64,000 nt of DNA from Ananas comosus. Taxonomy: Eukaryota > Streptophyta > Magnoliopsida > Poales > Bromeliaceae. The stretch covers positions 12,167,783 to 12,231,782 of the forward strand of contig NC_033625.1 in the NCBI RefSeq assembly GCF_001540865.1. Direction: 5' to 3'. The first letter of the stretch is position 1, and each line of letters begins with the position of its first letter. The notes under the pieces are model-generated. The model saw only the letters and a list, made by a program, of their open reading frames with translations, made no database searches and was not told the DNA's origin. The position numbers and the translations under genes were made by a program. Of this stretch, positions 11,627 through 24,122 are shown piece by piece.

Positions 11627-12690
11627 CCTTTTCTTTCTACTTTATTTCACTCCACTTCCTGATTCTTGGTGTGGATATTTACATACATCACATTTGTTTA
11701 TAGTGTGATTAGTATCTGATAGTGATGGTTTCTGTCATTAGCTCTTCTACACTTCCTAATGTTTGTATGCAGGGATTTAACTAATGCGCCCCTTGATATC
11801 GGTGAGGAATTATCTTAATTATGTGTTGTTATAATATTATAGGAAAGCATTTAGGTTTACTGGCGTATTTCTTGGTGGCTTGGCTTTAGGGTATAGTTTT
11901 CCGCATATCAATTATCATTTTGCTATGTTGTTATCTTTTAATTTTGATTTGGTTGGATTAAACAGCTGATCTACTTGGTTATCCTTTTTTGGATTTTCTT
12001 TACCAAATTATATAATTTATGAAAAAGATATTCCTCATTGATTGTACAAGTACTTTTTAATTCTCGATTTAATTATGATGTTCTTATCATATTAAGTAAA
12101 ACTTAGGGCTACTCATTGTACATAATATGTAAAACATTTCTACACTGTTAATGAAATCTTTAATTGAATTCATATCGTTATAATTGATAATCCAATGTCA
12201 AGAAAAAAAACTTTAAAGAATGTGAAGCCACTCAATTTGTTTTTAGTTTTTTGTCCTATTGTACATGTGTTTGTTGTTAGTATATTATTTGGTGATGTTT
12301 TGAATTTTTTTCGTTAATTTCAAGGTGAGAAATGCGTGGTCTTCGGTCTAAAGTTTGGAGAGAACCTCTGTCTTGATTTCGACATCGCTGCATAAGGTAC
12401 TATCTACTTCGTGAAATTTCCACAGAGACTATATTGCCTTCCATGTGTCGATTAATACCAATTCATGTATGCAACTCTACTTGTTGACGAATCTCTAAAT
12501 AGTATTATTAACAATTAGATACGCACTCGACCATATATCTAAATTAAATGTAAGCTATCAGAATAACGTTTTCCTCTTTTTGCTTTAGTATTCAATGCTT
12601 AAATAAAACAAAGATATGTTGTTTTGCCTCATAATCTAAGAGTAATTATATGAAAAATATATATATTTGTTGAAGGGCTAAATAATTCTT
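11627..12690 (+). repeat. Block R', second copy lacking L1
   Basis: Collinear with the 3' end of the 4451 LTR, then 5041-5456 and 9964-10575, but without the 4.5-kb L1. Differences are mostly scattered one-base insertions and deletions, which look like raw long-read errors. After 12690 the sequence continues into the rest of H1. This is either a true duplication, two haplotypes joined end to end, or a gap overfill. Confidence 0.85.
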
Positions 12691-12699
12691 TGGTTTAGA

Positions 12700-14720
12700 C
12701 CGGTCATTCGATCATTAGGTCTTATGTCATGTGCTTTAATATGCTACATCTTAGAAATGGATTAGGCTGTAACCAATAAGTTCAGCTTATTTATTGAGTC
12801 TCTAGATTCTCTCTTTATTAATGTGGCATACAAAAATTACAAAAATTGGTTAAATACACATTGAAATTATGAATTATAATTTATATCTTCAATAAGCTTC
12901 CAAATAACTAAATTGCCTACAAGTTCAGACACAATTTGGATTAAACATATTCCAACCTGAAAAGACTTTGCATTTAAGCCTGACTGGATCATGCACAAGT
13001 TTTCTTTGATTGGTTTGGATTAGTTGCTTAGGCCGTATTAGCTAAGATTAATATTACACTAAGGTAGATGGATGTATATTTGAACAGAAAAAGAAGATAA
13101 ATCTATATAGGGTACAAATGATTTAAAATTTTTTGATGAATTCCTTATGAATTGTTAGTGAAGGATTGTATTTTTTTTGTGACACAGAAAGAGATCATGG
13201 AGATAAGAAGTAGGAGATTGCAATTATTGATTTTAAGGATCATCGCTCGAATTTAAAATCTCTTATTTTGATTTGAACAGTCACTAAAACTTGGCTAGGT
13301 CGGGCTTGATTCATTGCCCTCTTACTTGAAATAAGTGGATCAGGTTTGAAATTGAGTTTAGAGTTCCAATATGGGTTTTATTACTACAGATTTGATAATC
13401 CAATACTTATGATTCAGTTCAACATATTGTAAAACTAACTAGTCCGATCAGTGTGAACTTTTCTTTCTATTGAAGCTTGATTAGAATTTTAATTAAACAA
13501 AAAAGCGTTTCCCTTTCATGATACCCTGAACTTTACATTAGCAAAAGAATCGGCAAGTTCGATCAATATAAGAACGAAATCTCAAAATTCAAATGACAAA
13601 GTCTATGACAAATTATCAATTCTATTATTGTTTGACCTCATAATTTAATTTAATTTTTTATAATCATCTCAAATGTTTTGCTCTCACCACGATGAGATGC
13701 AAGATAATTGGATATTAGGCAGCTATATTAATGCATGTCTCCTTCTATTTTTAATAAGGATTACGATAAGATCTTTAACAATATTTATTATGTTTGTATA
13801 TTAGATTACTCATTTATGAAAATAATGCAAGTATGATATAAGACTCTTAAATCGTGACTACCAGTTCTCATGGTACTTGATTAATAATGTGAACAGAGTT
13901 TTTTATTTTGAATTATTTGGAAAATTAACAAATTTGGCTCTTGAAATAAGAAAATTTAACTTTTGAATTTATTTTAGATGACTTTCTGATATTAGTTTTT
14001 TTCTCTCTAGTTTAATAATATTCTTTAGTTCATGTGAATAAGATTTTACTAATTTCACATACTATTTAATCTTAATCTAGACGTATAGAGTTATTTTTTT
14101 GTCTAATATATAATATTAGAATATTATTTTTGTAGTGTGCCATTATAGGATAAAAAATATTTTTTTAATTTTCAAAGTCTTTTTGATTAGTTTTACTTTG
14201 GTGTTTTACTAACTATCTATGTATTCCTTCACTATTCTGAAATTTACGAACCATTTATTTGATTGGTTGTATTTTGTATGCGAGGGTTTTCCTTTCATCT
14301 TCAACGAGACAATCGTCACGCTACCGCAAAGGCTACGCAAAGATAGTACTTCACTCTTATAAGTTTTAATTTTTTTAAATTTGTAATTTCCTACGATGAT
14401 GATAATTATAGAAACATTACTTATCTTTCTTAATATTACAATGTACTTTCCTTCTGTTTTTTTTTACCGGCTCATTTTTTTTCATTATTTGGTTTAGATA
14501 TTTTCAGAAAGAAAAATACTTTGGTTTATTCTTTAATTTTTAATTATTCAATGCTGAGATAAAAAAATACTTAAAAATATTAATGCAGATAATTAATAAT
14601 AGTTACAGATGATAAGTGAGTTGTGCTTTCAATTAAATTATGTATTAATAAATTATTTTTTAATATAATCTTAATATTAAAGTCTAGAACATTAATCTAT
14701 AAATCGTAACGATTAACTAT
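12700..14720. other. H1 interior, non-coding
   Basis: AT-rich, no coding signal and no recognised repeat family. Confidence 0.4.
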
Positions 14721-14730
14721 AATATATCTG

Positions 14731-14762
14731 TCCCGCCGCATCTGCACGGGTTTCCTAACTAG
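14731..14762 (+). other. Helitron H1 3' terminus
   Basis: CCCGCCGCATCTGCACGGG, able to fold as an imperfect hairpin, then about 10 bp and terminal CTAG followed by T. Confidence 0.65.
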
Positions 14763-14769
14763 TATATAT

Positions 14770-15300
14770 TATTTCAAACTTCTTAAAATTTATATACCCT
14801 TTTATCAAATAATTCAACACTACAATAGCTTCTACTATCTTCATATGAAAGATTTTACCAGTTTAATGTATTAATATATAAACCAAACAAAATTTTGTTA
14901 GGCTAAAATGTAGAAAATATCCTATAAATATTCGCTTTTCTACCTTACTGCCTTGTTCTCTAAAAAATCTATTTTGCCCTTTAAATTTTAGAGTTGTAGC
15001 AGTTAGCTCAATTTCATCTTTATGTGTTAATATGCCAAATGCGTCTGTTTTATTTAGCACCAAGTCAAGATAATCAGCAGTCATTTCATTAATCGATAAA
15101 GTATATTTACCAAAAGAATTGATGAAAGATTAGACAATAATATACCTTTAGCCTTAATTTGCTATCTTTTATGTAGGATCGATTGTGTTATGTGTCTTTG
15201 AGTCCTATTGTTCTAAGATCTAAAATGTAATATCTTGGATTTGACTGATTTTAATTCTGCAATAGAAATTCGAGTTTGTACCGAAGTACTAGATGTGCAG
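14770..15300. other. Unassigned AT-rich stretch
   Basis: A 73-codon minus ORF at 14863-15084 resembles no family I recognise. It may be a degenerate Copia gag scrap (it has a DxxDLVLNK-like start) but this cannot be supported. Confidence 0.3.
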
Positions 15301-15351
<51 letters not shown>

Positions 15352-15369
15352 AAAGAAAAAAAAAAAAAA
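15301..15369 (+). repeat. Poly(A) tract
   Basis: About 48 A, then two short interruptions (G). No target duplication was found to prove a retroposon tail. Confidence 0.9.
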
Positions 15370-16270
15370 CTAATTACTGCCTAGTATTTGAATTTCGATC
15401 AGCTTAATCTGTTGTCTTATTACTAATTGAAGCACATATTTTTGTTGATAGTCTGTTAAATTCTTTTTTAGTGAGTTCTTTATTATTTGCTGGCATAATA
15501 TTTCTTTACTCTTAGCTTCAATGCTTTTCAAATTTATTATTGTAATCTTACTTACATTCGCTTAAATGCTAATGTTTCAGGTTACAATTTCACTCTCAGT
15601 GATTCGACCAACCCACATATATTCGCACTCGATTGAAGTTTTAGTGTTTAAATAATACGAAATAACCGTTATTTTTAAAAAGTTTAAGCTGGGTAGAAGA
15701 ACGGTTAATTAATAACACTGGTAAGTTCCAAAACAACAGAATCCTACGTATTTGTTTCCCCTAAATCATTTCATGTTTCCAACAGTCGACAATCGAACAG
15801 CGAATAAATGGACACACGAGGTATTCTGCTTCCACAATTCGCTTATACAGTACTTGGTAAACAGTTAGAAACAACGCTGCGCAAAATATAATGAACCTTA
15901 GTTACCTACATCCAGCAAATATAATTGAGGCCCAATTAGCTAACAAAAAGGCGGATAAAACTTGATTCTTCTAATCAGTAGTCTTAAAATAAATCTGTTT
16001 CATTTAAGAAACTTTTGTGTGTATGAACTTGATACTTTAGTATTAAGTTATGTTTTCTGTCTTATATAAAATTGCGTGTTTTTGCTGTTGGCAAGATATT
16101 TCAAATCATTATTAACTTACATCGATCGGTGGTTTAATTAACCCATACCTGTTTTTTTTGATAGAAATTTTTCTGAACTTCGAGTAAAATTATTCTTTAA
16201 ATAATTCGAATGTCTTAATTTCAATTTAGAAAAAATTCACAAAATTGACTATTAATATAATACTTAAGAA
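15370..16270. other. Unassigned intergenic stretch
   Basis: No coding signal or recognised repeat. Confidence 0.4.
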
Positions 16271-16416
16271 GTCTAGCGAAATACTAGAAAGCTTCGCGAA
16301 AATCAGCGCAAAAGTTCAATGGACGAGAAAATAGAAAAGGCAAGGTCAGAGGCAAGGGTATTTGTCTTAGGTACACACCAGGTTCGGGATTGAACTCATG
16401 CAATTCGTCCAAAAAA

Positions 16417-16421
<5 letters not shown>

Positions 16422-16480
<59 letters not shown>
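16422..16480. repeat. (TA)n microsatellite
   Basis: About 29 TA units. The overlapping Tyr-Ile repeat ORFs on both strands are artefacts of it. Confidence 0.95.
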
Positions 16481-16484
<4 letters not shown>

Positions 16485-16620
16485 GGCAAGAATCTTACTC
16501 CACTGCGTCAATTTTGTGTAGAGCAAGATAAGCCTAAGAAACTCACGCAACCTCATCAGATATCCAAGGCAAGAATTTTGCTTCAACACGTCAATTCCGT
16601 GTAGCGCAAGATAAGGCTAT
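16481..16620 (+). repeat. Direct repeat pair, about 58 bp each
   Basis: 16481-16538 and 16563-16620 both read CAAGGCAAGAATnTTnCT...GTGTAGnGCAAGATAAG, with about 80 percent identity, 82 bp apart. Origin unknown. Confidence 0.7.
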
Positions 16621-16624
16621 GATT

Positions 16625-17416
16625 ATACAGGATACGGATTAGGATTTCCATAAGACTTAGGATAAAGATAAAGATAAAACCAAATAAAATAAAATAAAAT
16701 AAACCGGGTGCCTGAACCGCGCGCCCTGCCGCCCGCCTGGCTCGCACCGTGCGTGTGTTTAGTCGAGAGCATAACTCTCATTTTCTCGCAAGTAACTAGT
16801 TTGAGAATAAAAGAGTATATAAGTAACAACAGCATACTTTTAGTTTTCAATGTGAGACTAATTCTCACATGTGAAAATTTTAGATGGGCTCCTTCCAGAC
16901 AAGGCCCATCAAATATTGGGTTGTCCAAGAGGTCTAATAAGTTTTAAATCACCAAAATCGAATAAAATCTAACATTTTTAGTCCATTTCATATGGTGTGA
17001 TCTATCTAAACTTATGGCATTAATATTCGCAGATTTATCCTCTTGGCTTTAGATGCATTAAATGCCTTTTGTGGTGTTTATTTGCAAAATTTATATGGTA
17101 ATTAAATTAACTCATAATAATTAATCTGTCAAAAAGCTTTTAATTCATTGTCCAATACTGATTCAACTGTTATTAGATTTGCAGATCATATTATATTGCT
17201 GTGAAGTTGTGACCGGAGACCAGATTGTGTTTATCCAAATTTTGTTTATTTCGTTGGGCTTCATATAATTAATACAATACTTTCTTTCCTCTTTTGTTAG
17301 AAAATTGTAACCAGATTAATATTGTGCTTTACATCTGAATACTAATTTTATTCTGTTTGGAATAATACTTCTGAGATTAATGGAAATTCTCTTACATGAT
17401 TTATACCATAAAATAT
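16625..17416. other. Unassigned intergenic stretch
   Basis: Contains a short (AAATA)n run near 16680 and otherwise unique AT-rich DNA. Confidence 0.4.
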
Positions 17417-18340
17417 TCTAAATATATAAAAAGTGTGACTATCCATACAAATAAACTAATTGACAGTTCCTCCTGTAGACGTGTCGGCTCCTCCTTTCTC
17501 CTCTTCTCCTTTCATCTCTTCTCTCTCCTCCCTCTCATACAAAATCTGAATTTCATTATTACATCTCAAGAAAGTATCAAATCTTTTCAAAATCCACCTC
17601 GAAAAGGTACCAAATCTATCAAATAATTACACCTCGGGAAGGTACCAAATCTTTTCAAATCCACCTGGGGAAGGTACCAAATCTATCAAATGATTACACC
17701 TCGAGAAGATATCAAATTTTCCAAATCCATCTCGGAAAGGTACCAAATTTTTCCAAATCCACCTCGGAAAGGTACCAAATCTTTTCAAATTCATCTCGGG
17801 AAGGTACCAAATCTATCCAAATCTTTTTCAACAAGATCTTCATTTCCCTACCTCGGGAAGAGACAAAATTCTCACCTTGATTTGGGTGTGTATATAGAAG
17901 AACCTGTACTCATGAGTTGGAATCTTGAAAAATTTTTCTAATTGCTTCTTCTTCCTCTCTCCCTCATGCACTGAACTGCACCTCTCTTTACACTAAATTT
18001 TACATTTCTTTTGTATTTTTTGGATTCGTGTTGTACCACCCTAAAGACGTGCCAATGGTGTGGGAGGTGGTTATATCGTTAGGAGTGATTGCCGGAACCT
18101 CGCATGTGGAAGGACAATCTTGCTTCTAGGACAGTACTTTCGTACACCTCGACTCACAGGCCTCATTAAATCTCTTTTCACTATAATATTTTCTACTTAA
18201 TCCGTCCTTATAATTTTTTGAAAACAAAAATTAAAATTATTTTCTTTTAAAATTGTTTAAAAAGTAAATTGTTCACGCTAAGTATATGTTTGCATATTAG
18301 TGTTCAAACTGTTTGCGACGAAGCGCGGGTCCAAGACTAG
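17417..18340 (+). mobile_element. Short Helitron H4
   Basis: Candidate 5' end TCTAAATATATAAAAAGTGTG with a GACGTGTC block about 60 bp in. The 3' end has a GCGACGAAGCGCGGGT hairpin-type segment and CTAG at 18337-18340, followed by T. Length about 0.92 kb, no Rep/helicase. The base before the 5' TC is T rather than A, which weakens the 5' call; the 3' end is good. Confidence 0.5.
17563..17850 (+). repeat. Tandem 33-36-bp repeat inside H4
   Basis: About eight imperfect units built on CAAATCCACCTCGGGAAGGTACC, alternating AAATCTATC and AAATCTTTTC spacers. Each unit carries a KpnI-like GGTACC or a one-base variant. Confidence 0.85.
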
Positions 18341-18480
18341 TTTATTATAACAGAATAAGTGTATAAAAAGGTGTCACTTTGTTTATTGAAGTCCAGCACC
18401 TTCTTGATCGCTAAAAAATATATATATATATATCGCTAAATTACAGCACTACTTTAGGACATGTACCGACGCTACTTTAG

Positions 18481-19147
18481 GGGCATGTTTGTTGGGGTGG
18501 AAATCATTTTCATTTTAAATGACCACTTTCGTTGTTTGGTTCGCCGTAAAAAAGTTATGGTCGAAATTCGAGTTAACCTCAAACGACGTAATTGACTTCG
18601 GCTTATCGTGTGTCGAAGTCAATTACGGTGAAAAAAGGTAAAAAAAAAATAATAAAATAATATACTAGATAAAGATAGTTATATTTAAATATATTTAATT
18701 ATGTTAGTAATTACTTTTTTATTTAGTTGACATATTTAAAATATAATAAAAATTGATTAGTTAAGTTTTAATATTTTCTTTATTTAATTTGTACAATTAA
18801 AATATGATAAAAATTGATTAATTAAGTATTAATATTTTTCTACTTTGTAATTTTATTGTTGTATTACTATAATTTATGTATAAAAAAATAATTTAGTTAT
18901 TTTAAATTAAATTTTAATTATATAAAAATATAATTATATTATTTTTATTTATTAAAATATTTATTAATTATATATAAATTTTAGTTTTACATCATACACT
19001 TTTTACCAAACAAACAACAGAACTAATAAAATTCCACTTCCATAACTATGAAACAAACAGCAGGAAAGAAGTAGTTTTCATCGAACTCCACGTCAAACGA
19101 AAGTTCACTTCAACCGAAAATCCAGTTTCGGTGAAACAAACATGCCC
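18481..19147. mobile_element. MITE, 667 bp, PIF/Harbinger-like
   Basis: Perfect 13-bp terminal inverted repeats GGGCATGTTTGTT / AACAAACATGCCC, flanked by TAG on both sides (18478-18480 and 19148-19150). A 3-bp duplication and GGGC ends suggest PIF/Harbinger. Inside, 18588-18628 folds into a stem of about 14 bp (GTAATTGACTTCG and its complement). No transposase coding. Confidence 0.75.
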
Positions 19148-19273
19148 TAGGTATCGCTTTAGACCCTAGCAACTGCAGATACAGTAATACTAAAAATGGT
19201 GCACATTTTTGGGAATACATGGACACTTGAAGTGTCACTCTATCTCATTTTTATTGTAGTAGTTTTTCTGTAT

Positions 19274-19278
19274 AAATG
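19274..19278 (+). other. Target duplication of L2, left
   Basis: AAATG, repeated at 26691-26695. Confidence 0.85.
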
Positions 19279-19649
19279 TGTAGTACACTGAACTTTAGCA
19301 AATTGCAAAGTTCGAGTGTTAGAATAGTAATTGAAACTATTCTACATCCTTTGAAGAGTTGTCAAGAGGTTTTTGACAAGTTACTGGAGCGAACAAGTGG
19401 CCGGAAAAGCAAAAGTGCATTGCAAAATGCGAAAATCTGTATTTTGGCACTGTGTAGCTGTGACAGCATGATGGAGCACCGGTGCCAGCACTGTAGTTGC
19501 GTGGCAGTAAGGCTGTTTTGGTCATTTCCTTCTCCAGCTCTGTTCTTATCTCTTCCAGCTCGACCCCAGCTGATGTTTATCCATGTCTTAGCCCAGAGAA
19601 CCAGATTTGAGCTATTCCCTTTCTCTATCTAGGGTTTTGGAGTTGAGAG

Positions 19650-20345
19650 AAGTAGAAATAGTGATTTAAGCTTTATTTTCCTCTTTTCTCTTGTTGCTTG
19701 CTGGTTTGGTGAGTTCGAGCAGCTGTGGAAGAGTGAAAAGGAGTCTTGGGGAGAGGTATTTCGTGACCTTAGCTCTATAGGAAGCTAAGTTGAAGTTTTA
19801 TGAGGTAAGCTAATCATTTCTCTCTCTAGTTTGATGCTAGTAGGGAAGTTGATGTTGGTTCTTTGTTCTTTGCTGCTAGCTGAATTGGAGAAGAGTTTTA
19901 GCAGCTATAAAGATGTGTTTGCTGTACCCTAACTCAGTGAGAGCTGAGTTGAAGCCTTGTGAGGTGAGTTATTATACTAGCTACTAAGTTTGAGAGGCTA
20001 GTAATGAAATTTGAGTTTGTTCTTTGCTCTTGCTGCCAGGAGGTTTTGAGGATAGTTGTAGCAACTGTAGCAGAGAGGTTTAGCTGTGGTTCTTCAATTC
20101 TAATCCCAGGAAAAGCTGAATTAAAGCTTTGGGAAGGTGAATTAACAACTCTCTTCTCTAGTTTCATGTAATAGTGGTTATAGTAATGGATTGTGAGCTT
20201 GTTCTTGCTCTATGCTGCTAGCTAATTGGAGGAACTTTATAGTGGCTGTAGAAGTGGAGTTTGGTTGTGATTCTTCAATCTCAACTCAGTAGAAACTGAG
20301 TTAGAGCTGTACAAGGTATACTAGCCAACTTTGCTACTAGTTTTG
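19650..20345 (+). repeat. About 165-bp imperfect tandem repeats in L2
   Basis: Four diverged units, each containing GTTCTTTGCT..TGCTGCTAGCT, a GTAGCAGC-like segment, AACTCAGTnnnAnCTGAGTT and AAGGTGAnTTA. The repeated CTCAGTGAGAGCTGAG segment is itself a small inverted repeat. Confidence 0.6.
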
Positions 20346-21522
20346 AGATGTTGGAAATAATTGTGCAAGAGTTTATGGTGTATGTCCACCGTAGGTTCAC
20401 AGCAGGATATTGGATTCCTTTGGCTGGGATTCATGAACTTTGGAAGGTTGGTTTGATGTGTTCCAACCTGAATAGAAAGGGAATTCAAGTTTGGTTACTC
20501 CTAGGTGAGATTCTAACCTAGACTATGTGATTATGTGAGGATTATTATGTGAAAGCTTGGTTGAGCTTCTAGTTGAAATTGGAATATTTGTTAGGATGCT
20601 TTGGAGGCTGCGGATCACTTTGAATTGAGTTTTGGTGATTCTTAAAGGCCAGTTTTGAAGTGCTTCAACCTGATTTAAAAGAAAGTTCAAGTGTGGATTC
20701 TAAACTAGGTATGATTCTACCTAGATTGGATGCATATATGAGATTTTTAGTAAAAGTTGAAGTTCAACTCCTAATTGAATTGGTATGCTTGCTAGGGCAC
20801 TTGGAAGCTAGGGAACATCTCCAGTTGCGGGATTGCCGAAAGTCGGCAGTGAATTGGTGGGTTTGACCTTACCAAAATGGGTGAATTCCCTTTATGTCTT
20901 CTTTGACATTATAGGACTAGAATTGTTGCATATTCATGTGAATACATGTTTATTTGAATGAATTGGGGCAGTACCAATATGCATATCATATCGAATATAA
21001 TAGAACCTCTATGTAGTAGAGGTAGGATTATGAAATTGATTATTTGACATAGATCACTTGTTCGATTAAAATATATTTAAGACATACATTAACTTGTGTA
21101 GACAAGTTAAGCAGGGCATCATTCAATAAGGAATAGCTGTAAAGCCATGAATGATGTATTGTGATGAAGCATCTTTGAGTTAAACCATGCAATTTCATGT
21201 TATAGACATGATGTTGGAACTCTTAGTATATCATGTATAGTGAGGTTATTTACACCTTTATATGGAATTATGTAAAGAGTATGATAGATGATGTTTCGCA
21301 TGCTTGTGATGACAATGGTTATTATTTTCATCTGATAGAGCTAGCATGAACTTCTTGATTGTTATGATCTAATAAGTAAACTAGAATTCAGCATTATAAC
21401 ATAACATGAATGTTATACTATTGAAAATGATCTAGTTAAATGACTAGAATTGGACATGAGGATATACCTGTGTAGTCAAGTAGAAGTACTTGCCTAATAT
21501 TTGCTTACTCCAAGTAGTAGAG

Positions 21523-24122
21523 TGTCACGCCCACGGATTACACTTTTCCGCGGCGCGGCCGACCATGCGGCCGTATACAAAGAATTTCCACTGTATACAG
21601 AAGCGATAGCTGTTAGCTCGTAAATCAACCACTACTACGAACAGTAGTAGAGAGCGCTAGAGAGAAGCAGGAAGCTAACAAACTGAAATTCATATCATAG
21701 TTCAGATCCAATATACAAAGTTACTGCGCACTGGCGAGTTAAATCCACTATGTACTAAACTCGAAAGCAAACATTTACGCTGCAGTAGGAGCACCTCTAG
21801 GCTCAGCCTCGGGTAAGGGCTCATAATGCGCGACGCTTCGCCTCGATCTGACGCCGCGGAAGGCGGCAGGGAGCCGAAACTGTGGCTCTGCAAAAAGGAT
21901 AGTACCAACTGGGCGAGTGAGATAACTGTAAAACAAGTAGTCCTCGTGGGTACCGCCAAACAACATGGTCCACCACTAAGTCTACATGAAGGGAGCAAAG
22001 AATAGTAGTAAAATGCAGGAATGAAGTCCTACGTATAAACCTACACTATTCATACTTAAGCACTAACTGTAGAAAATTATCTAACCTGACCCAATCCAAT
22101 CGGGACTGTAAGGATACCCGTCCGGGACTGGAATACACCCCGTCCGTGCCACGTTGCGACTATCCAGCTCTATCCACCATACTGGTTCCGTGGGAGAGGA
22201 GTCCAACTGTTTATGAGCGACCAACGGGCGAAAAGCACAAAGCCTGACTCCGGAGTGGCACTGCGTGGCGGCTAGCCCGAAACCGAGTATGCAGCGTATC
22301 TCTGCTGTCGAGCTCAAACGGCTCCAACTAGCCAAGCCAAGTAACAGGGTCTAAAACGAGGTCTAGCAACCAAACCGGATCACGTGCCCTCGGCACAATC
22401 TGTGACGAAACAGAATCTGGGTCCACCGTAACGCCGACGTCAGGCCACGACCGACACAGCTACACTCTGCTGAAAAAATAAGGCTCGGCACCTCAGCACG
22501 ACGTAAATGCCATCTATACCGGTATCATCGCACTAAACATGCAACGATAAATCGAATTTGGCTCGCTAGAGCTAAATATGGTAAGTTTAAGCATAATGAC
22601 GGGTAAAACACAGGTTCTTCTCCATCAATTTCAAGTCCAACATGTATAATATAAACAGTTCATTTCAGGCATGCTTTTTATTCATAATTACCTCAAAATG
22701 GCGAATCGATGAATTAAAGGCATGATATAACAAGAAACTGAACTATACAGTCGACTAAACATGCACTTGGAGGCGACACCGGATGATAACTCCACGTCTA
22801 GTGCATTCCTGGCAGTTACGGAGCTCCCTCGGCTGCGGCCAACCTGCTGGATCGACTGAAAATGTCGAGTCTCAAAAATCAGCCTATCTCGCAGCATATC
22901 AAGCATCAAATTCACAATTCAGTCCAAATAACCGCAGCAAGAGAAGAGAAGGGTTTGGCAAGCTAACCTTCACCAAAATCCACAGTAGGACTTCGTGATT
23001 CCTCGCAGTAGACCGAAACCTAACGAATCAAGTTGTTGAAATCGCGATGCTCCCTTATGTCGAGTACGAGCTGAATATAAAGTCGCGATGTAGTTCAGCG
23101 AAAAGCATTAAGTTCAATATCCAATTCCTGTCAAAACCTCACCTAATGAACTACCAATTCAGGTGGGAGGGTTCCAGAATCCAGTAGCTGGTTGATAGGG
23201 AAAGTTACTCACTCCACAAAGCCCCATGTTCCCAAGTTCACCCCAAAGAAAACTCAAAAATTGGTCAAATTCCTGTCCAGAGCACAGCAGCAGAGAAAAT
23301 CTCAGTTGACCAGCTAATCAACCAAATCTACAATTCAGGAGCTTCGTGGATTCCTCTGGAAGTCTAGAATCCAGCAAACCAAGTTTCGTACGAAATCCGA
23401 CTTTCTAGCGTTCGGGCACCAGGGTATGTAAGATCCAAAACCTGAAGGTCGAACGCTGTAGAACTGGGCAGATCAGCACCTTGGCAATTCTTGGAGAGGT
23501 GGATTTGATAAGCAATTGGAAAAATTCCTGAGAGATAGGGATGAAAATTCTAAGTCGCTTGTGAAGAACAGGTAAAAGCGCTCATGGGGTCCGTAATACC
23601 AAGTATTTATAAGGCTGGCTGGATGGATAAAGATAAACCCCAGGAAAAAAAATGCAATCAGTGCCGCCTGAGAACGGGCGTTTCTGGCGCCCGGACCATG
23701 TTCTGGGACGACCGGACATCCGCGACTCGCACAAACCGGCTCCCATCGTCTCCGCCGCGGTGGCGCTGCGCCCGTAACGGCTCCGGCGGAACTCAGCCTA
23801 CGCACTTGCACGCGTCGAAGAAGGATATTCAGCGATGTCAAATTTCCGGACCCACTTGTGGGCGCCCGGAACTTGGGATCCGAATTGGCTTGACAGTTTC
23901 AGTTAAATTCACAACACTCGTTTCTTCGCGACGCCTGAAATGTTCTGGCGCACCCGAAATCTGGCAAAAATCCAGTTTTGCTTATTTGAGTGCGCGGTCG
24001 CAATTCTGGCAATCCATGTCGTGCATGAATTGACTCGCAACTCAGTCGATCACTCTCCAGAGATGTCGACCAGTCTATAATACTGAAGGCCAATCCTTAT
24101 CCAAAGCTCAGAGAACACTACA
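21523..24122 (-). mobile_element. Long solo LTR L3 nested in L2
   Basis: On the minus strand it starts TGTAGTGTTCTCTGAGC and ends CCGTGGGCGTGACA. A TATA-like CTTATAAATA is at 23604-23613, with CCGG-type motifs upstream of it (23688-23960) and the CCCACT-like core near 21945-21985. The flanks (TAGAG left, TGAGT right) are not a clean duplication, so the solo LTR may derive from recombination between different elements. Length 2600 bp, no coding domains. Confidence 0.75.
23604..23613 (-). promoter_or_regulatory. TATA box of LTR L3
   Basis: Minus-strand CTTATAAATA, placed downstream of the GGGCGCCCGGA motif set as in the other LTRs. Confidence 0.5.

Larger units (their letters stand above)
1937..14762 (+). 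mobile_element. Putative non-autonomous Helitron H1, with nested insertions
   Basis: The 5' end reads A|TCTATTAAACTCTATTAATC, followed by a CCACGTGTC block at 1970-1978. The same 5' arrangement recurs at 38892 and 49143. The 3' end is a GC hairpin region at about 14731-14750, then CTAG at 14759-14762, followed by T. Insertion between A and T and a hairpin before CTAG are hallmarks of Helitrons. It carries a captured CAD exon and a pyrimidine-rich leader but no Rep/helicase coding sequence, so it would be non-autonomous. The large size comes from later insertions (SINE, Copia solo LTR, L1, a gap region). The pairing of these two ends is inferred. Confidence 0.55.

Noticed and set aside
16370..16420. 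tRNA or SINE B-box (GGTTCGGGATTGAAC)
   Set aside because: No A-box at the right distance, no cloverleaf and no target duplication.
16284..16604. Tyr-Ile repeat ORFs
   Set aside because: Produced by the (TA)n microsatellite.
17563..17850. CRISPR-like direct repeats
   Set aside because: Units are contiguous with no unique spacers, and the genome is a plant.
22081..24093. Several 60-150-codon ORFs in L3
   Set aside because: Non-coding LTR sequence; no domains, overlapping on both strands.
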